Source: Streptomyces marincola
GTDB taxonomy: Bacteria; Actinomycetota; Actinomycetes; Streptomycetales; Streptomycetaceae
Direction: 5' to 3'
Length of the DNA stretch: 64,000 nucleotides
Assembly (NCBI RefSeq): GCF_020410765.1
Contig: NZ_CP084541.1
Location: forward strand, 1,793,001-1,857,000
Shown: positions 18,849 through 26,768 of the stretch, piece after piece
Layout of the letters: each line of letters begins with the position of its first letter
Position numbering within the stretch: the stretch's first letter is position 1
Program-made: the position numbers and the translations under genes
The notes under the pieces: model-generated
Seen by the model: only the letters and a program-made list of their open reading frames with translations
Told to the model about the DNA's origin: nothing
The model's database searches: none

Positions 18849-18878
18849 GCCGGAAATCAGGCGAGGGACGGAGTCCTT

Positions 18879-19793
18879 GTGATCACTCATGTCCGGAGCG
18901 TGGCACTCGGCGTGCCCGATATCGGCGCCGCGCGCGAATTCTTCGAAAAGCACTGGCAATTAGATCTTGTCGGTACGGATGCGGACCGCGTATTTCTGGG
19001 AGCGGGGTGCCAAGACGGCCACGTGCTGCGCCTGCGGTCTGTCTCGGAACCCCGGGTCGACCTGCTGTCCCTGGCGGCGGCCACCGACGCCGACGTGGAC
19101 GAGATCGCGGAACGGGTGGCCGCGCATCCGCTGGGACGTCTCGTCAGCGAGCCCGCCACCTGCGACGATGCCGATGGTGGCTACCGGGTGCGGTTCCTCG
19201 ACTGCGAGGGGCGCACCGTCGAGGTGTCCTCGGGGGCGCGTCCCCGGGCGTTCCGGCCCGTCGAACCGGGCGAGAGCCGGCCGATCGGCATCAGTCATGT
19301 GGTGCTCAATACGGCGGACCTGCCGACCGCGCTGGCGTTCTACCGGTCCATTTTCGACTTGCAGGTGACCGACTGGGTGGAGGACATCATGGTGTTCCTC
19401 CGCGCCGGAACGGCCCACCACATGCTCGCGTTCACGCGCGCACCGCACGCCTCGCTGAATCACGTCGCATTCGAATTGCGGGGGATCGACGAATTCATGC
19501 GGGCGACCGGCACCCTGATGCAGAAAGGGTTCGCGCCGCTCTGGGGTCCTGGCCGGCACGGGGTCGGGGCGAATACGTTCACGTACTTCCAGGAGCCGAG
19601 CTCGCGTTTCGTCGCCGAATACACCACGGGAATGCTGCGGATCGATCCCGACCACGAGTGGGTGCCGCGCGTCTACCCGGGGAACGCGCAGACGAGCGAC
19701 ACCTGGGGCGTGGCGGCGGCGCGCGACGACGCCGTGTCGGCCACGCTGCGCGGCTGCCCGGACGCGGGTCTGTGGCAGCCGCCGCCGGTGTGA
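18879..19793 (+). CDS. Extradiol ring-cleavage dioxygenase-like (VOC family)
   Basis: This 304-residue protein has the two-domain VOC fold of type I extradiol dioxygenases, which open catechol rings next to the diol using Fe(II). The first domain starts HVRSVALGVPDIGAAREFF. The second carries the probable ligands His in IGISHVVLNTADL, His in SLNHVAFEL and Glu in SRFVAEYTTG, the usual 2-His-1-carboxylate set. The GTG start at 18879 follows GGAG by 8 bases. A TTA codon lies at 18960-18962 (residue 28). It is followed by a cis-diol-dehydrogenase-like gene, so the pair reads as a diol-to-catechol-to-ring-cleavage step. A biosynthetic rather than catabolic role is possible. Confidence 0.82.
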   Translation: MITHVRSVALGVPDIGAAREFFEKHWQLDLVGTDADRVFLGAGCQDGHVLRLRSVSEPRVDLLSLAAATDADVDEIAERVAAHPLGRLVSEPATCDDADGGYRVRFLDCEGRTVEVSSGARPRAFRPVEPGESRPIGISHVVLNTADLPTALAFYRSIFDLQVTDWVEDIMVFLRAGTAHHMLAFTRAPHASLNHVAFELRGIDEFMRATGTLMQKGFAPLWGPGRHGVGANTFTYFQEPSSRFVAEYTTGMLRIDPDHEWVPRVYPGNAQTSDTWGVAAARDDAVSATLRGCPDAGLWQPPPV

Positions 19794-19839
19794 CCTGGCG
19801 GGAAGCGGTCGGAGACGGACGAGCCGAGGAGGCAGTGGG

Positions 19840-20628
19840 ATGACGGTCGGCGGTGGCGGGCGGGGAGAACGGGAACCGGTCGCCGTGGTGACGGGCGGCT
19901 CCTCCGGGATCGGGCGGGCCGTGGTCGCCGACCTGGCGGCGCACGGCTACCGGGTCGCGGTGCTCGACCGCGACGTTCCGGAGGACGCCGGGGACAGCGG
20001 CGGCACCGACCGCGTGCGGTGGGTGTCCGGCGACGTCCGCGACCCGGACGCCCATCAGGAAGTGGTCGACGTGGCGCTGTCGCGGTTCGGCGGTCTTGAC
20101 CTGTTCGTCGGCAACGCCGGTGTGCACGACGGCGGTTCCGGGGTGCGCGACCTCTCCGGGGCCGAGCTGGCCGAGGTGGCGCGGCACGTCCTCGACGTGG
20201 ACGTCGTCGGCTACCTGCTCGGGGCGCGGGCCGCCGCCGGGCCGCTCGCCGGCAGCGGCGGGTCGATGGTCTTCACGCTCTCCGACGCGTCCTTCGTCGT
20301 GCGCGGCAACGGCGCGGGCGTCGCGTACACGGCCGCCAAGCACGCCGCGCTCGGAGTGGTGCGCCACCTGGCCGCCGACCTCGCGCCCGCGGTCCGGGTC
20401 AACGCCGTGGCTCCCGGCGGCGTCGTGACCGGGCTGCGCACCACGGACGGCCGGGATGTCTTCGCGGACGCCGACGCCATCGCGGCGACGGTGCGGGAGT
20501 TCAACCCCCTGGGTGCGCTGCTGAGTCCTGAGGACATCGCCCCGCTGTACCGGTTCCTCGCGTCCCCGATGGCCGCGGGCATGACCGGCGAGGTGCTGCG
20601 GCCCGACGGCGGACTCGCCGTCCGGTAG
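19840..20628 (+). CDS. Short-chain dehydrogenase, cis-dihydrodiol dehydrogenase-like
   Basis: This 262-residue SDR has the NAD-binding motif TGGSSGIG at about residue 19, the NAG motif in LFVGNAGVHDG, and catalytic Tyr and Lys in YTAAKHA. The stretches GNAGVHD, VKGYLL-like VVGYLLGARAA and APGGVVTGLR resemble BphB-type dehydrogenases, which re-aromatise cis-dihydrodiols made by Rieske dioxygenases. That fits the Rieske genes at 26-28 kb in the same island. The ATG start is preceded by GAGGAGGCAG. The 3-prime end runs into a 15-base tandem repeat. Confidence 0.82.
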   Translation: MTVGGGGRGEREPVAVVTGGSSGIGRAVVADLAAHGYRVAVLDRDVPEDAGDSGGTDRVRWVSGDVRDPDAHQEVVDVALSRFGGLDLFVGNAGVHDGGSGVRDLSGAELAEVARHVLDVDVVGYLLGARAAAGPLAGSGGSMVFTLSDASFVVRGNGAGVAYTAAKHAALGVVRHLAADLAPAVRVNAVAPGGVVTGLRTTDGRDVFADADAIAATVREFNPLGALLSPEDIAPLYRFLASPMAAGMTGEVLRPDGGLAVR

Positions 20629-20661
20629 GGCGCCGTCCGGCAGGCCGCCGTCCGGTGGGGC
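20617..20661. repeat. Three tandem 15-bp units at the end of the SDR gene
   Basis: Three 15-base units, each beginning GCCGTCCGG, run from 20617 to 20661. The first contains the last codons and the TAG stop of the SDR gene; the others lie in the short gap before the converging decarboxylase gene. They look like slippage duplication of the gene end. Confidence 0.85.
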
Positions 20662-20666
20662 GGGGC

Positions 20667-22250
20667 TCACCTGTCCACCACGACGTCGAGCACGTAAGGC
20701 CCCGCGGCCGTGAGCGCGGTGCGCAGCGCCGGGACCAGGGCGGCGGGGTCCTCGACCCTGCCGCCCGCGCAGCCCTGGGCCGCGCCGAGCGCGGCGAAGT
20801 CGAGGCCGTCGAGCGCCGTGCCCACGGGCTTGGCCATGCCGAAGCGTTCGGCGAAGCCCTCGACGGTGGCGTAGCGGCGGTTGTTCACCACGATGACGGT
20901 GAGCGGGAGGCGCAGCTGTGCGGCCGACCACAGGGCCTGGACGGCGTACATGGCGGAGCCGTCGCCCACGACGGCGACCACGCGTGTGCCCGGCCTGCCG
21001 AGCGCGATGCCGACGGCCGCGGGGAGCCCGTGGCCCAGCGCGCCGCTCGCGGTGGTGTAGAAGGTCTCGGGCCCGAGGTTGGGCAGGTGCTCGCACATCA
21101 ACGGGCGGGTCCCCGGCGCCTCTTCCACCAGGACGCACCCCGGGGGGCGTTCCTCGGCGAGGGCGTGCACGAGGTGCGCCTGGGTGATCGCGCTCGTGGC
21201 GGGCGCGGGCGGCGCGGGGCGGGGGCGGGCGGGCGGCGGGGTGCGCGGGCGCAGGGGCGGGTGGGCGCCCAGGGAGCGCAGCGCGGGCGCCAGGCCGGTG
21301 ATGACGGCCGTTCCGCCCGGGCACCAGGCGGCCTGCTCGGGGTCGTCGGTGAGGAGGTAGAGGTCGGCGCCCGGTGGCAGGTGCGGTCCCGCGCCGGGCA
21401 CGTGGTAGGTGAACACCGGCGCGCCCACCGACAGCACCACGTCGTGTCCCGCGAGGGTGCGCACGATCTCCTCGCGCACCGGCGGCAGGAAGCCGGCGAA
21501 CAGCGGGTGCCGTTCGGGGAAGGCGCAGCGGTGGGACATCGGTTCGGCCCAGACCGGCGCGTGGTGCGCCTCGGCCAGTGCCACGAGATCGGGCACGGCC
21601 CCCTCGCGGTCGACCCCCGCCCCCGCGATCAGCACGGGCGAGGCGGCGGACGCCAGCGCCTGGCCGGCGCGGGCGAGCAGTCCCGGGTCCGCCGCGTAGG
21701 TGGTGCTCGCGCGCCGGAGCAGGACGGGTTCCGCGGGCCGGTCCCAGTCGTCGCTGGGCACGGAGACGAGCACGGGCCCGGCGGGCGGCGCGGTCGCGAG
21801 GTGCCTGGCCCTGGCGATGGCCGCCGGCACGTCCTCGGCGCGGGCGGGTTCGCGGCTGAGTTTGACGTAGGGGCGCGGGAGCGTCGTGGCGTCCTCGGAC
21901 AGCAGGTACGGGTGGCCTTCGAGCAGGGAGCGCGCCTGCTGTCCCGCGACGACCACCAGGGGCGTGCGGTTGCGGCGCGCGGTGAACAGCGCGCCCATCG
22001 CGTGGCCAACGCCGGCGGCGGCGTGCAGGTTGACGAGCACGGGGCGGTGCGTGGCCTGCGCGTACCCGTCGGCCATCCCCACCACGACCGACTCCTGGAG
22101 GCCGAGGACGTAGCGGAAGTCGTCGGGGAAGTCGCGCAGCATGGGGAGTTCGAGCGATCCGGGGTTGCCGAAGACCGTGGTCATGCCCTCCGCGCGCAGC
22201 AGGTCGAACACGGCTTCGCGTACCGTCGTCGCCTCGTTCCGCCGGGTCAT
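20667..22250 (-). CDS. Thiamine-diphosphate decarboxylase, benzoylformate decarboxylase-like
   Basis: This 527-residue ThDP enzyme most resembles benzoylformate decarboxylase, which turns phenylglyoxylate into benzaldehyde and CO2. It has the active-site Ser in FGNPGSLELPML (S32), the ThDP-activating Glu in LQESVVVG (E53), His in NLHAAAGVGHAMG (H76) and the His motif MSHRCAFPERHPLF. The ThDP/Mg motif is GDGSAMYAVQALWSAAQL ending VNN. Acetolactate synthases lack that combination of Ser and two His. The ATG overlaps the upstream molybdenum-subunit stop by 4 bases, making this the last gene of a seven-gene operon. Other aromatic 2-keto acids are possible substrates. Confidence 0.85.
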   Translation of the reverse strand: MTRRNEATTVREAVFDLLRAEGMTTVFGNPGSLELPMLRDFPDDFRYVLGLQESVVVGMADGYAQATHRPVLVNLHAAAGVGHAMGALFTARRNRTPLVVVAGQQARSLLEGHPYLLSEDATTLPRPYVKLSREPARAEDVPAAIARARHLATAPPAGPVLVSVPSDDWDRPAEPVLLRRASTTYAADPGLLARAGQALASAASPVLIAGAGVDREGAVPDLVALAEAHHAPVWAEPMSHRCAFPERHPLFAGFLPPVREEIVRTLAGHDVVLSVGAPVFTYHVPGAGPHLPPGADLYLLTDDPEQAAWCPGGTAVITGLAPALRSLGAHPPLRPRTPPPARPRPAPPAPATSAITQAHLVHALAEERPPGCVLVEEAPGTRPLMCEHLPNLGPETFYTTASGALGHGLPAAVGIALGRPGTRVVAVVGDGSAMYAVQALWSAAQLRLPLTVIVVNNRRYATVEGFAERFGMAKPVGTALDGLDFAALGAAQGCAGGRVEDPAALVPALRTALTAAGPYVLDVVVDR

Positions 22251-24631
22251 CGGGTTCCGCCTTCCGCAGTGATGCCCGCCGCCCTGAGGGCCGCGCGGAC
22301 GCGCGCGGGGGTGAGCGGGAGCGTGGTCAGGGTGTGCGCGATCTCGGGCACCGCGGCGGCGACGGCGCACGCGACCGCCGCGGGCGGCAGGATGGTGCCG
22401 CCCTCGCCGAGCCCCTTGAAGCCGCCGGGGATCGCGTCGCTCGGCGTGCTCGTGTGCTCGACGACGAGGTCGTCGGGCACGTCCTGGGCGGCGGGGAGCG
22501 TGTATTCGCGGAACGACCGGGTCAGGGGCCGGCCCTCGGCGTCGGCCGCGGACTCCTCGGTGAGCGCCTGCCCGAGGCCCTGGGCGATGCCCCCGACGGT
22601 CTGGCCGTGCGCGATCAGCGGGTTGACCAGCACGCCGCTGTCGTGCACGGCCCAGTAGCCCGCCACGGTGACGCGGCCGGTCCCGAGGTCGACCGCGACC
22701 TCGGCGGCGTGCGCGCCGTGCGCGAACGTGAGGCTCGGCGGGTCGAAGTCCACCGCTTCCTCCAGCCGGACCGGGTCGGTCCTGTCCCTTCTCCCCCAGC
22801 CCCGGTAGCCGCGGTGGGCGACCTCGCGCCACGTGATCCACGCGCCGTCGGGGCCGTGGAAGGCGGCGTCGGGGGATGTCGGAACGGCGTCGGGCGCGAC
22901 CCGCTGGGTCACGTGCTCGGGTTCCGTGCCGAGGAAGCCGGCGGCCAGCGCCCTCATGCGGTCCGCGAGCCGCCGGGCGGCGAGGACGAGCGCGCCGCCC
23001 GCGAGCGTCACGGCCCGGCTGGCCTGGGAGGACAGGTCGGAGTGCGGGGCGGTGTCGGTGTCGCCGAGTTCGACCCGCACCCAGTCCAGGGGGATGCCGA
23101 GCCCGTCCGCCGCGATCTGCGCCAGGCTGGTCTCGATGCCCTGCCCGACCGCCGTCACCCCGGCGTACACGGTGCTCGTCCCGTCGTGGTTGACGCGCAG
23201 CCGCACCCCTTCCCAGCCGCTCCAGGCGATGTCGAGCGCCTCAAGGAGCGCGGAGGGCGCGAACGCGCTGATCTCCACGGCCGCCACGGCGGCGGTGCCC
23301 CGGCGCACCCACGGCGGGTCGGGCGCGGCCTCACGCCGGGACAGGGCGACCGCGCGGCGCAGCGCGGCGCCGTAGTCGCCGCTGTCGTAGGTGAGTCCGG
23401 TGTGCGTGGTGTGGGGCAGCTCGTGCGGGCGGATGAGGTTGCGTTCGCGCAACTCGACCGGTGGGAGGGCGAGTTCGCGGGCTGCCTCGTCGATGAGGCG
23501 TTCCCTGACGAACGTCGCCTCCTGCATGCCGTAGCCGCGGTAGGCGCCGGTGGGGACGCGGGTGGTGTACACGCCGGTGACGGTGGCCGCGGCGGCCTCC
23601 ACGTGGTAGGGGCCCTGGAGGGTCAGGGCGGCGACCTGGTAGGGGCCGCTGCCCGCCTGGGTGGCGTACGCGCCCAGGTCGGCCAGGATGTGCGCGTCGA
23701 ACGCGAGGAAGCGGCCGTCCTCGCCGACCGCGAGGCGCGCCGTGGTCCGCTGGCCGCGGCCCTGGTAGGCGCCGGTGAAGTTCTCCGCGCGGGTCTCGAC
23801 CCAGCGCACCGCGGCCCCCAGGGCGACGGCGGCGGCGCACACCATCGCCTCGTCCGGGTAGAGCAGGACCTTGCTGCCGAACGAACCGCCCACGTCGGGC
23901 GCGATGACGCGGACGCGGTCGGCGCGCAGGCCGAGCACCGCGCACAGGTCCTGCCGCATCGCGTGCGGGCCCTGGCTGCTGGCGCGCACGGTGAGCAGGC
24001 CGGTTCCGGCGTCGAACTCGGCCAGCACGCCGCGCGGTTCGAGCGGCGCGTGGTTCACCCGCGGCAGCGTGAACTCGCGTTCGACGACCAGGGCCGCGCG
24101 GGCGAGTGCCGCGGCGATGTCCGCCGGGGGCGAGCCGTGGCGGACGCGGCCGGCCTCGTTGCCCGGCGTGCCGGGCACGACCGGCGGGGCGCCCTCGGCC
24201 AGCGCGGCGGCGAGCGTCGGCACCGGGGGCAGCGGGTCGAGTTCGAGCCGCACGGCCTCTGCCAGGTCCTCGGCCGCGCCCGGCGAGTCCGCGACGACGA
24301 CGCCCAGCGGCTGCCCGGCGTAACGGGCGGTGCCGACGGCGACGGGGATGGTGTCCTCCGGCTGGCCCGGCAGGAGCCAGACCGCGGGGATCGGCGCGGT
24401 GCGCTCGGCCAGCTCGCGGGGCCCGAGCACGAGGGCGCAGCGGGGGTCGTTCCTGGCGGCCGTGGCGTCGAAGCGGACGACGTGCGCGTGCGCGAGCGGG
24501 CTGCGCACGAACGCCGCGTGCAGCACCGCGTCGGCGCGCAGGTCCGCGAGGTAGCGGCCGTTCCCGCGCACGAGCCGGTCGTGGTGGGGCGGGGGAACGG
24601 GCCTGCCGATGTGGCGGTTCCCCCCGGTCAC
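22247..24631 (-). CDS. Molybdopterin-binding large subunit of a xanthine-dehydrogenase-family hydroxylase
   Basis: This 794-residue subunit carries the molybdenum cofactor of a three-subunit hydroxylase that inserts water-derived oxygen into a heteroaromatic ring, aldehyde or aromatic CoA ester. Family motifs are IGRPVPPPHHDRLVRGNGRY at the N-terminus, DVGGSFGSK, GAYRGYGMQEA and, near the C-terminus, GGFKGLGEGGTI with the catalytic Glu. The loop AYRGYG is not the AYxCSFR of carbon monoxide dehydrogenases. The GTG start overlaps the small-subunit stop by 4 bases. Being in one operon with a decarboxylase and a Rieske oxygenase points to an aromatic or N-heteroaromatic substrate. Confidence 0.9.
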   Translation of the reverse strand: MTGGNRHIGRPVPPPHHDRLVRGNGRYLADLRADAVLHAAFVRSPLAHAHVVRFDATAARNDPRCALVLGPRELAERTAPIPAVWLLPGQPEDTIPVAVGTARYAGQPLGVVVADSPGAAEDLAEAVRLELDPLPPVPTLAAALAEGAPPVVPGTPGNEAGRVRHGSPPADIAAALARAALVVEREFTLPRVNHAPLEPRGVLAEFDAGTGLLTVRASSQGPHAMRQDLCAVLGLRADRVRVIAPDVGGSFGSKVLLYPDEAMVCAAAVALGAAVRWVETRAENFTGAYQGRGQRTTARLAVGEDGRFLAFDAHILADLGAYATQAGSGPYQVAALTLQGPYHVEAAAATVTGVYTTRVPTGAYRGYGMQEATFVRERLIDEAARELALPPVELRERNLIRPHELPHTTHTGLTYDSGDYGAALRRAVALSRREAAPDPPWVRRGTAAVAAVEISAFAPSALLEALDIAWSGWEGVRLRVNHDGTSTVYAGVTAVGQGIETSLAQIAADGLGIPLDWVRVELGDTDTAPHSDLSSQASRAVTLAGGALVLAARRLADRMRALAAGFLGTEPEHVTQRVAPDAVPTSPDAAFHGPDGAWITWREVAHRGYRGWGRRDRTDPVRLEEAVDFDPPSLTFAHGAHAAEVAVDLGTGRVTVAGYWAVHDSGVLVNPLIAHGQTVGGIAQGLGQALTEESAADAEGRPLTRSFREYTLPAAQDVPDDLVVEHTSTPSDAIPGGFKGLGEGGTILPPAAVACAVAAAVPEIAHTLTTLPLTPARVRAALRAAGITAEGGTR

Positions 24632-25092
24632 CGGTCGGCCCCCCGGTCCCCCGTGACCCTGCGCACCGCGGCGCGGATACCCTCGTAGCCGGTGCACCGG
24701 CACAGGTGCCCGGCTAGCACGTCCGCCTCGCCCCGGCCCCGGGCGGCGGCGTGGGCCATCCGCACGAGCAGGCCGGGGACGCAGAACCCGCACTGGAGCC
24801 CGTGCTCCTCGACGAGCGCGCGCTGCTCGGGCGCGAGTTCGCCCTGTTTCGCCAGGCCCTCGACGGTGGTGACCTCGCGTCCGTCGGCCTGCACCGCGAG
24901 CAGCAGGCAGGAGCACACCGGCTCGCCGTCGAGCAGCACCACGCAGGCGCCGCAGTCGCCGGTCCCGCAGCCGATGTGCGTGCCGGTCAGGCGCAGTTCG
25001 GTGCGCAGGTGCTCGGCGAGGGTGGTGCGGTGCTCGGTGGCGCCGGTCCGCGCGACGCCGTTGACCCGGATCGTGATCGTCCGGACGTTCAT
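24628..25092 (-). CDS. 2Fe-2S small subunit of the molybdenum hydroxylase
   Basis: This 154-residue electron-transfer subunit binds two 2Fe-2S clusters. The plant-ferredoxin-type cluster uses the Cys in GCGTGDCGACVVLLDGEPVC, and the second, helical cluster uses CGFCVPG and HLCRCTGY. The pattern and length are those of the small subunits of CO dehydrogenase, quinoline and isoquinoline oxidoreductases and 4-hydroxybenzoyl-CoA reductase. The ATG start overlaps the FAD-subunit stop by 4 bases. Confidence 0.93.
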   Translation of the reverse strand: MNVRTITIRVNGVARTGATEHRTTLAEHLRTELRLTGTHIGCGTGDCGACVVLLDGEPVCSCLLLAVQADGREVTTVEGLAKQGELAPEQRALVEEHGLQCGFCVPGLLVRMAHAAARGRGEADVLAGHLCRCTGYEGIRAAVRRVTGDRGADR

Positions 25093-25955
25093 CGCTCCTC
25101 CGTTCCGGCGCGGTCCGCCAGGGCGCGGGCGAGCAGGACGCCGACGACCTCCGCGCGGTGCTCCCGGTCCTCGTCCGCCGGTCGGGGGCCGCCGGCCGCC
25201 TCCGCGACGACCGAGGCGACCAGGCCGGGGTGCGGTCCCGCGACGGGGCGGCCCGTGAGCCGGGCCTCGACCCCGGGCAGGCGCAGCGGAACAGGGCCGC
25301 AGCCGGCCGCCACGACGCGCGCGGCCCGGATGGCGCCGTCGGCTGTCCGCAGCCCGAGGCACAGGCAGGCGACGGGATAGCCGGAGTCGCCGCGCGTCGC
25401 GAACTCGTGGAAGGTGTAGGCGAGTTCGCCGCCGCGGGGAAAGACGAGCCCGGTCACCACCTCGTCCGGCGCGCGCACGGTGGTGTGCGCGCCGGTGAGG
25501 AACCGCGCCGCGGGGACGGACCGCACGCGGCGCGCCGAGCGCAGCACGATGTCGGCGCCCAGCGCGGCGGCGACCGCGGGCAGTTCGGCGCCGGGCGCCG
25601 CGTGGCAGAGGGAGCCGCCGAGCGTGGCACGCGCGCGGATGTGCGGGTGGGCCACGCGGGCGGCGGCCGAGGACAGCACCGGCAGGACGGCGGCCAGTTC
25701 CGCGTGCCGTTCCAGATCGCGCAGCCTGGTCATCGCGCCGATCCTGACCCGGACGGGTCCGATGCCGATCCCGGCGAGGCCGGAGACCGCGTTCAGGTCC
25801 ACGACCACGTCGGGGCGCACCTCGCGGCGGGTCAGCAGCGGGACCAGGCTCTGGCCGCCCGCGAGCGGCGCGACCGTCCGCCCGGGGGCGTCGAGCGCGC
25901 GGAGCACGCCTTCGACGGTCCCGGGCGCGGTGTGCTCGAACGCGACGGCGGTCAC
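25089..25955 (-). CDS. FAD-binding medium subunit of the molybdenum hydroxylase
   Basis: This 288-residue flavoprotein subunit shows the two FAD motifs of its family, APLAGGQSLVPLL near residue 32 and RATLGGSLCHAAPGAELP near residue 105, followed by the CO_deh_flav_C domain (TFHEFATRGDSGYPVACLCLGL). It passes electrons from the 2Fe-2S subunit to an acceptor. The GTG start at 25955 overlaps the stop of the small upstream gene by 4 bases. The order FAD, FeS, Mo subunit is the standard medium-small-large arrangement. Confidence 0.92.
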   Translation of the reverse strand: MTAVAFEHTAPGTVEGVLRALDAPGRTVAPLAGGQSLVPLLTRREVRPDVVVDLNAVSGLAGIGIGPVRVRIGAMTRLRDLERHAELAAVLPVLSSAAARVAHPHIRARATLGGSLCHAAPGAELPAVAAALGADIVLRSARRVRSVPAARFLTGAHTTVRAPDEVVTGLVFPRGGELAYTFHEFATRGDSGYPVACLCLGLRTADGAIRAARVVAAGCGPVPLRLPGVEARLTGRPVAGPHPGLVASVVAEAAGGPRPADEDREHRAEVVGVLLARALADRAGTEER

Positions 25956-26206
25956 GTGGTCGTCCTCTCCTGCACCGCCGCGCGCACCAGGGCGGTGGCC
26001 GCCTCGGGGGTCAGGGAGCACAGCGCGTCCAGGACCGTCGCGTCGAGCAGCGTGCTGAGCCCGGTGCGCTCGGACACCAGAAGCAGCCGCCGGCCGTTGC
26101 CCGTGCGGTGCAGCAGGACGGCGACCGACGCCGACTCGCACGACACCCGGCACAGCGGGGTGTCCGCGGGCTGCCCGGACTCAGAAGATGACGGACAGTT
26201 GTTCAT
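25952..26206 (-). CDS. Small protein of unknown function inside the oxygenase operon
   Basis: This 84-residue protein begins MNNCPSSSESGQPADTP and continues CRVSCESASVAVLLHRTGNGRRLLLVSERTGLSTLL before a C-terminal helix (ATALVRAAVQERTTT). It overlaps the Rieske beta gene by 26 bases and the FAD-subunit gene by 4 bases. GGAGG lies 9 bases before its ATG. The tight couplings at both ends support a real gene. The strand-turn-strand centre (SVAVLLHRTGNGRRLLLVSE) suggests a small beta-rich fold. Three Cys lie in the first third. I do not recognise it; it might be an assembly or electron-transfer helper. Confidence 0.65.
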   Translation of the reverse strand: MNNCPSSSESGQPADTPLCRVSCESASVAVLLHRTGNGRRLLLVSERTGLSTLLDATVLDALCSLTPEAATALVRAAVQERTTT

Positions 26207-26768
26207 GGGTGGCGACCTCCACATCGAGCAGGACACGCCTGCGCAGCAGCACCCAGCGCCCGCGGTGCTCGCGGAGCAGGTCGTGGCGCGCGGTGCTGAC
26301 GAGCACGGCGTGCTCGGCTCCGCGGTTGCTGGTGACCAGCAGGTTGGCGTCGGCCCGCACCACCCCGGGCGCGGGCGCGTCGAACACCCGGACCGCGCCG
26401 AGGAAGTGCCGCGTCGTGGTGGCGGGCCGGTCCGACCACGCCTGGAGCAGTCCGGCCCGGCCGAGCTTCAGCTCGAAGACCCGCTTGGTGGCCTCGAACA
26501 GCACGGCGGACGCGCTGTGCCGGGGCAGCGCGGGGTCCTCCCGCAGCAGCGGCACGGGGATCTCGTAGCGGAACGCCGGGTCGAGCATGTCGAGCCACAG
26601 CTGGTGCTCCCCCTCGTCCAGCGCGGCGCCCTCGTCCGCGAGCACGGCGGCGATCTCCTGGTCGAGGGCGGCACGTCGCTCGCCCCGCTCGGGGAACGGG
26701 CCGTCGGCCAGGTCCTCGGGGCGGGTGGCGGCGTGTGCCGGGGAACGCCCGTCCGGCGCGCCGGTCAC
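26181..26768 (-). CDS. Aromatic-ring-hydroxylating dioxygenase, beta subunit
   Basis: This 195-residue protein has the cone-shaped, scytalone-dehydratase-like fold of Rieske oxygenase beta subunits. Typical features are an N-terminal helix followed by LWLDMLDPAFRYEIPVPLLRED, the central SDRPATTTRHFLGAVRVF, and the C-terminal strands VTSNRGAEHAVLVSTARHDLLRE and WVLLRRRVLLDVEV. The subunit is structural, supporting the alpha3beta3 oxygenase. The GTG start overlaps the alpha-subunit stop by 4 bases. Confidence 0.85.
   Translation of the reverse strand: MTGAPDGRSPAHAATRPEDLADGPFPERGERRAALDQEIAAVLADEGAALDEGEHQLWLDMLDPAFRYEIPVPLLREDPALPRHSASAVLFEATKRVFELKLGRAGLLQAWSDRPATTTRHFLGAVRVFDAPAPGVVRADANLLVTSNRGAEHAVLVSTARHDLLREHRGRWVLLRRRVLLDVEVATHEQLSVIF

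Noticed and set aside
13427..18878. tRNA gene, integrase or att repeats at the left island border
   Set aside because: I looked for tRNA-like cloverleafs, integrase motifs and matching direct repeats at both borders and found none that I could support.
20655..24688. Two long plus-strand frames opposite the decarboxylase and molybdenum-subunit genes
   Set aside because: They are antisense shadows with random composition. The minus-strand frames carry all catalytic motifs and tight operon overlaps.
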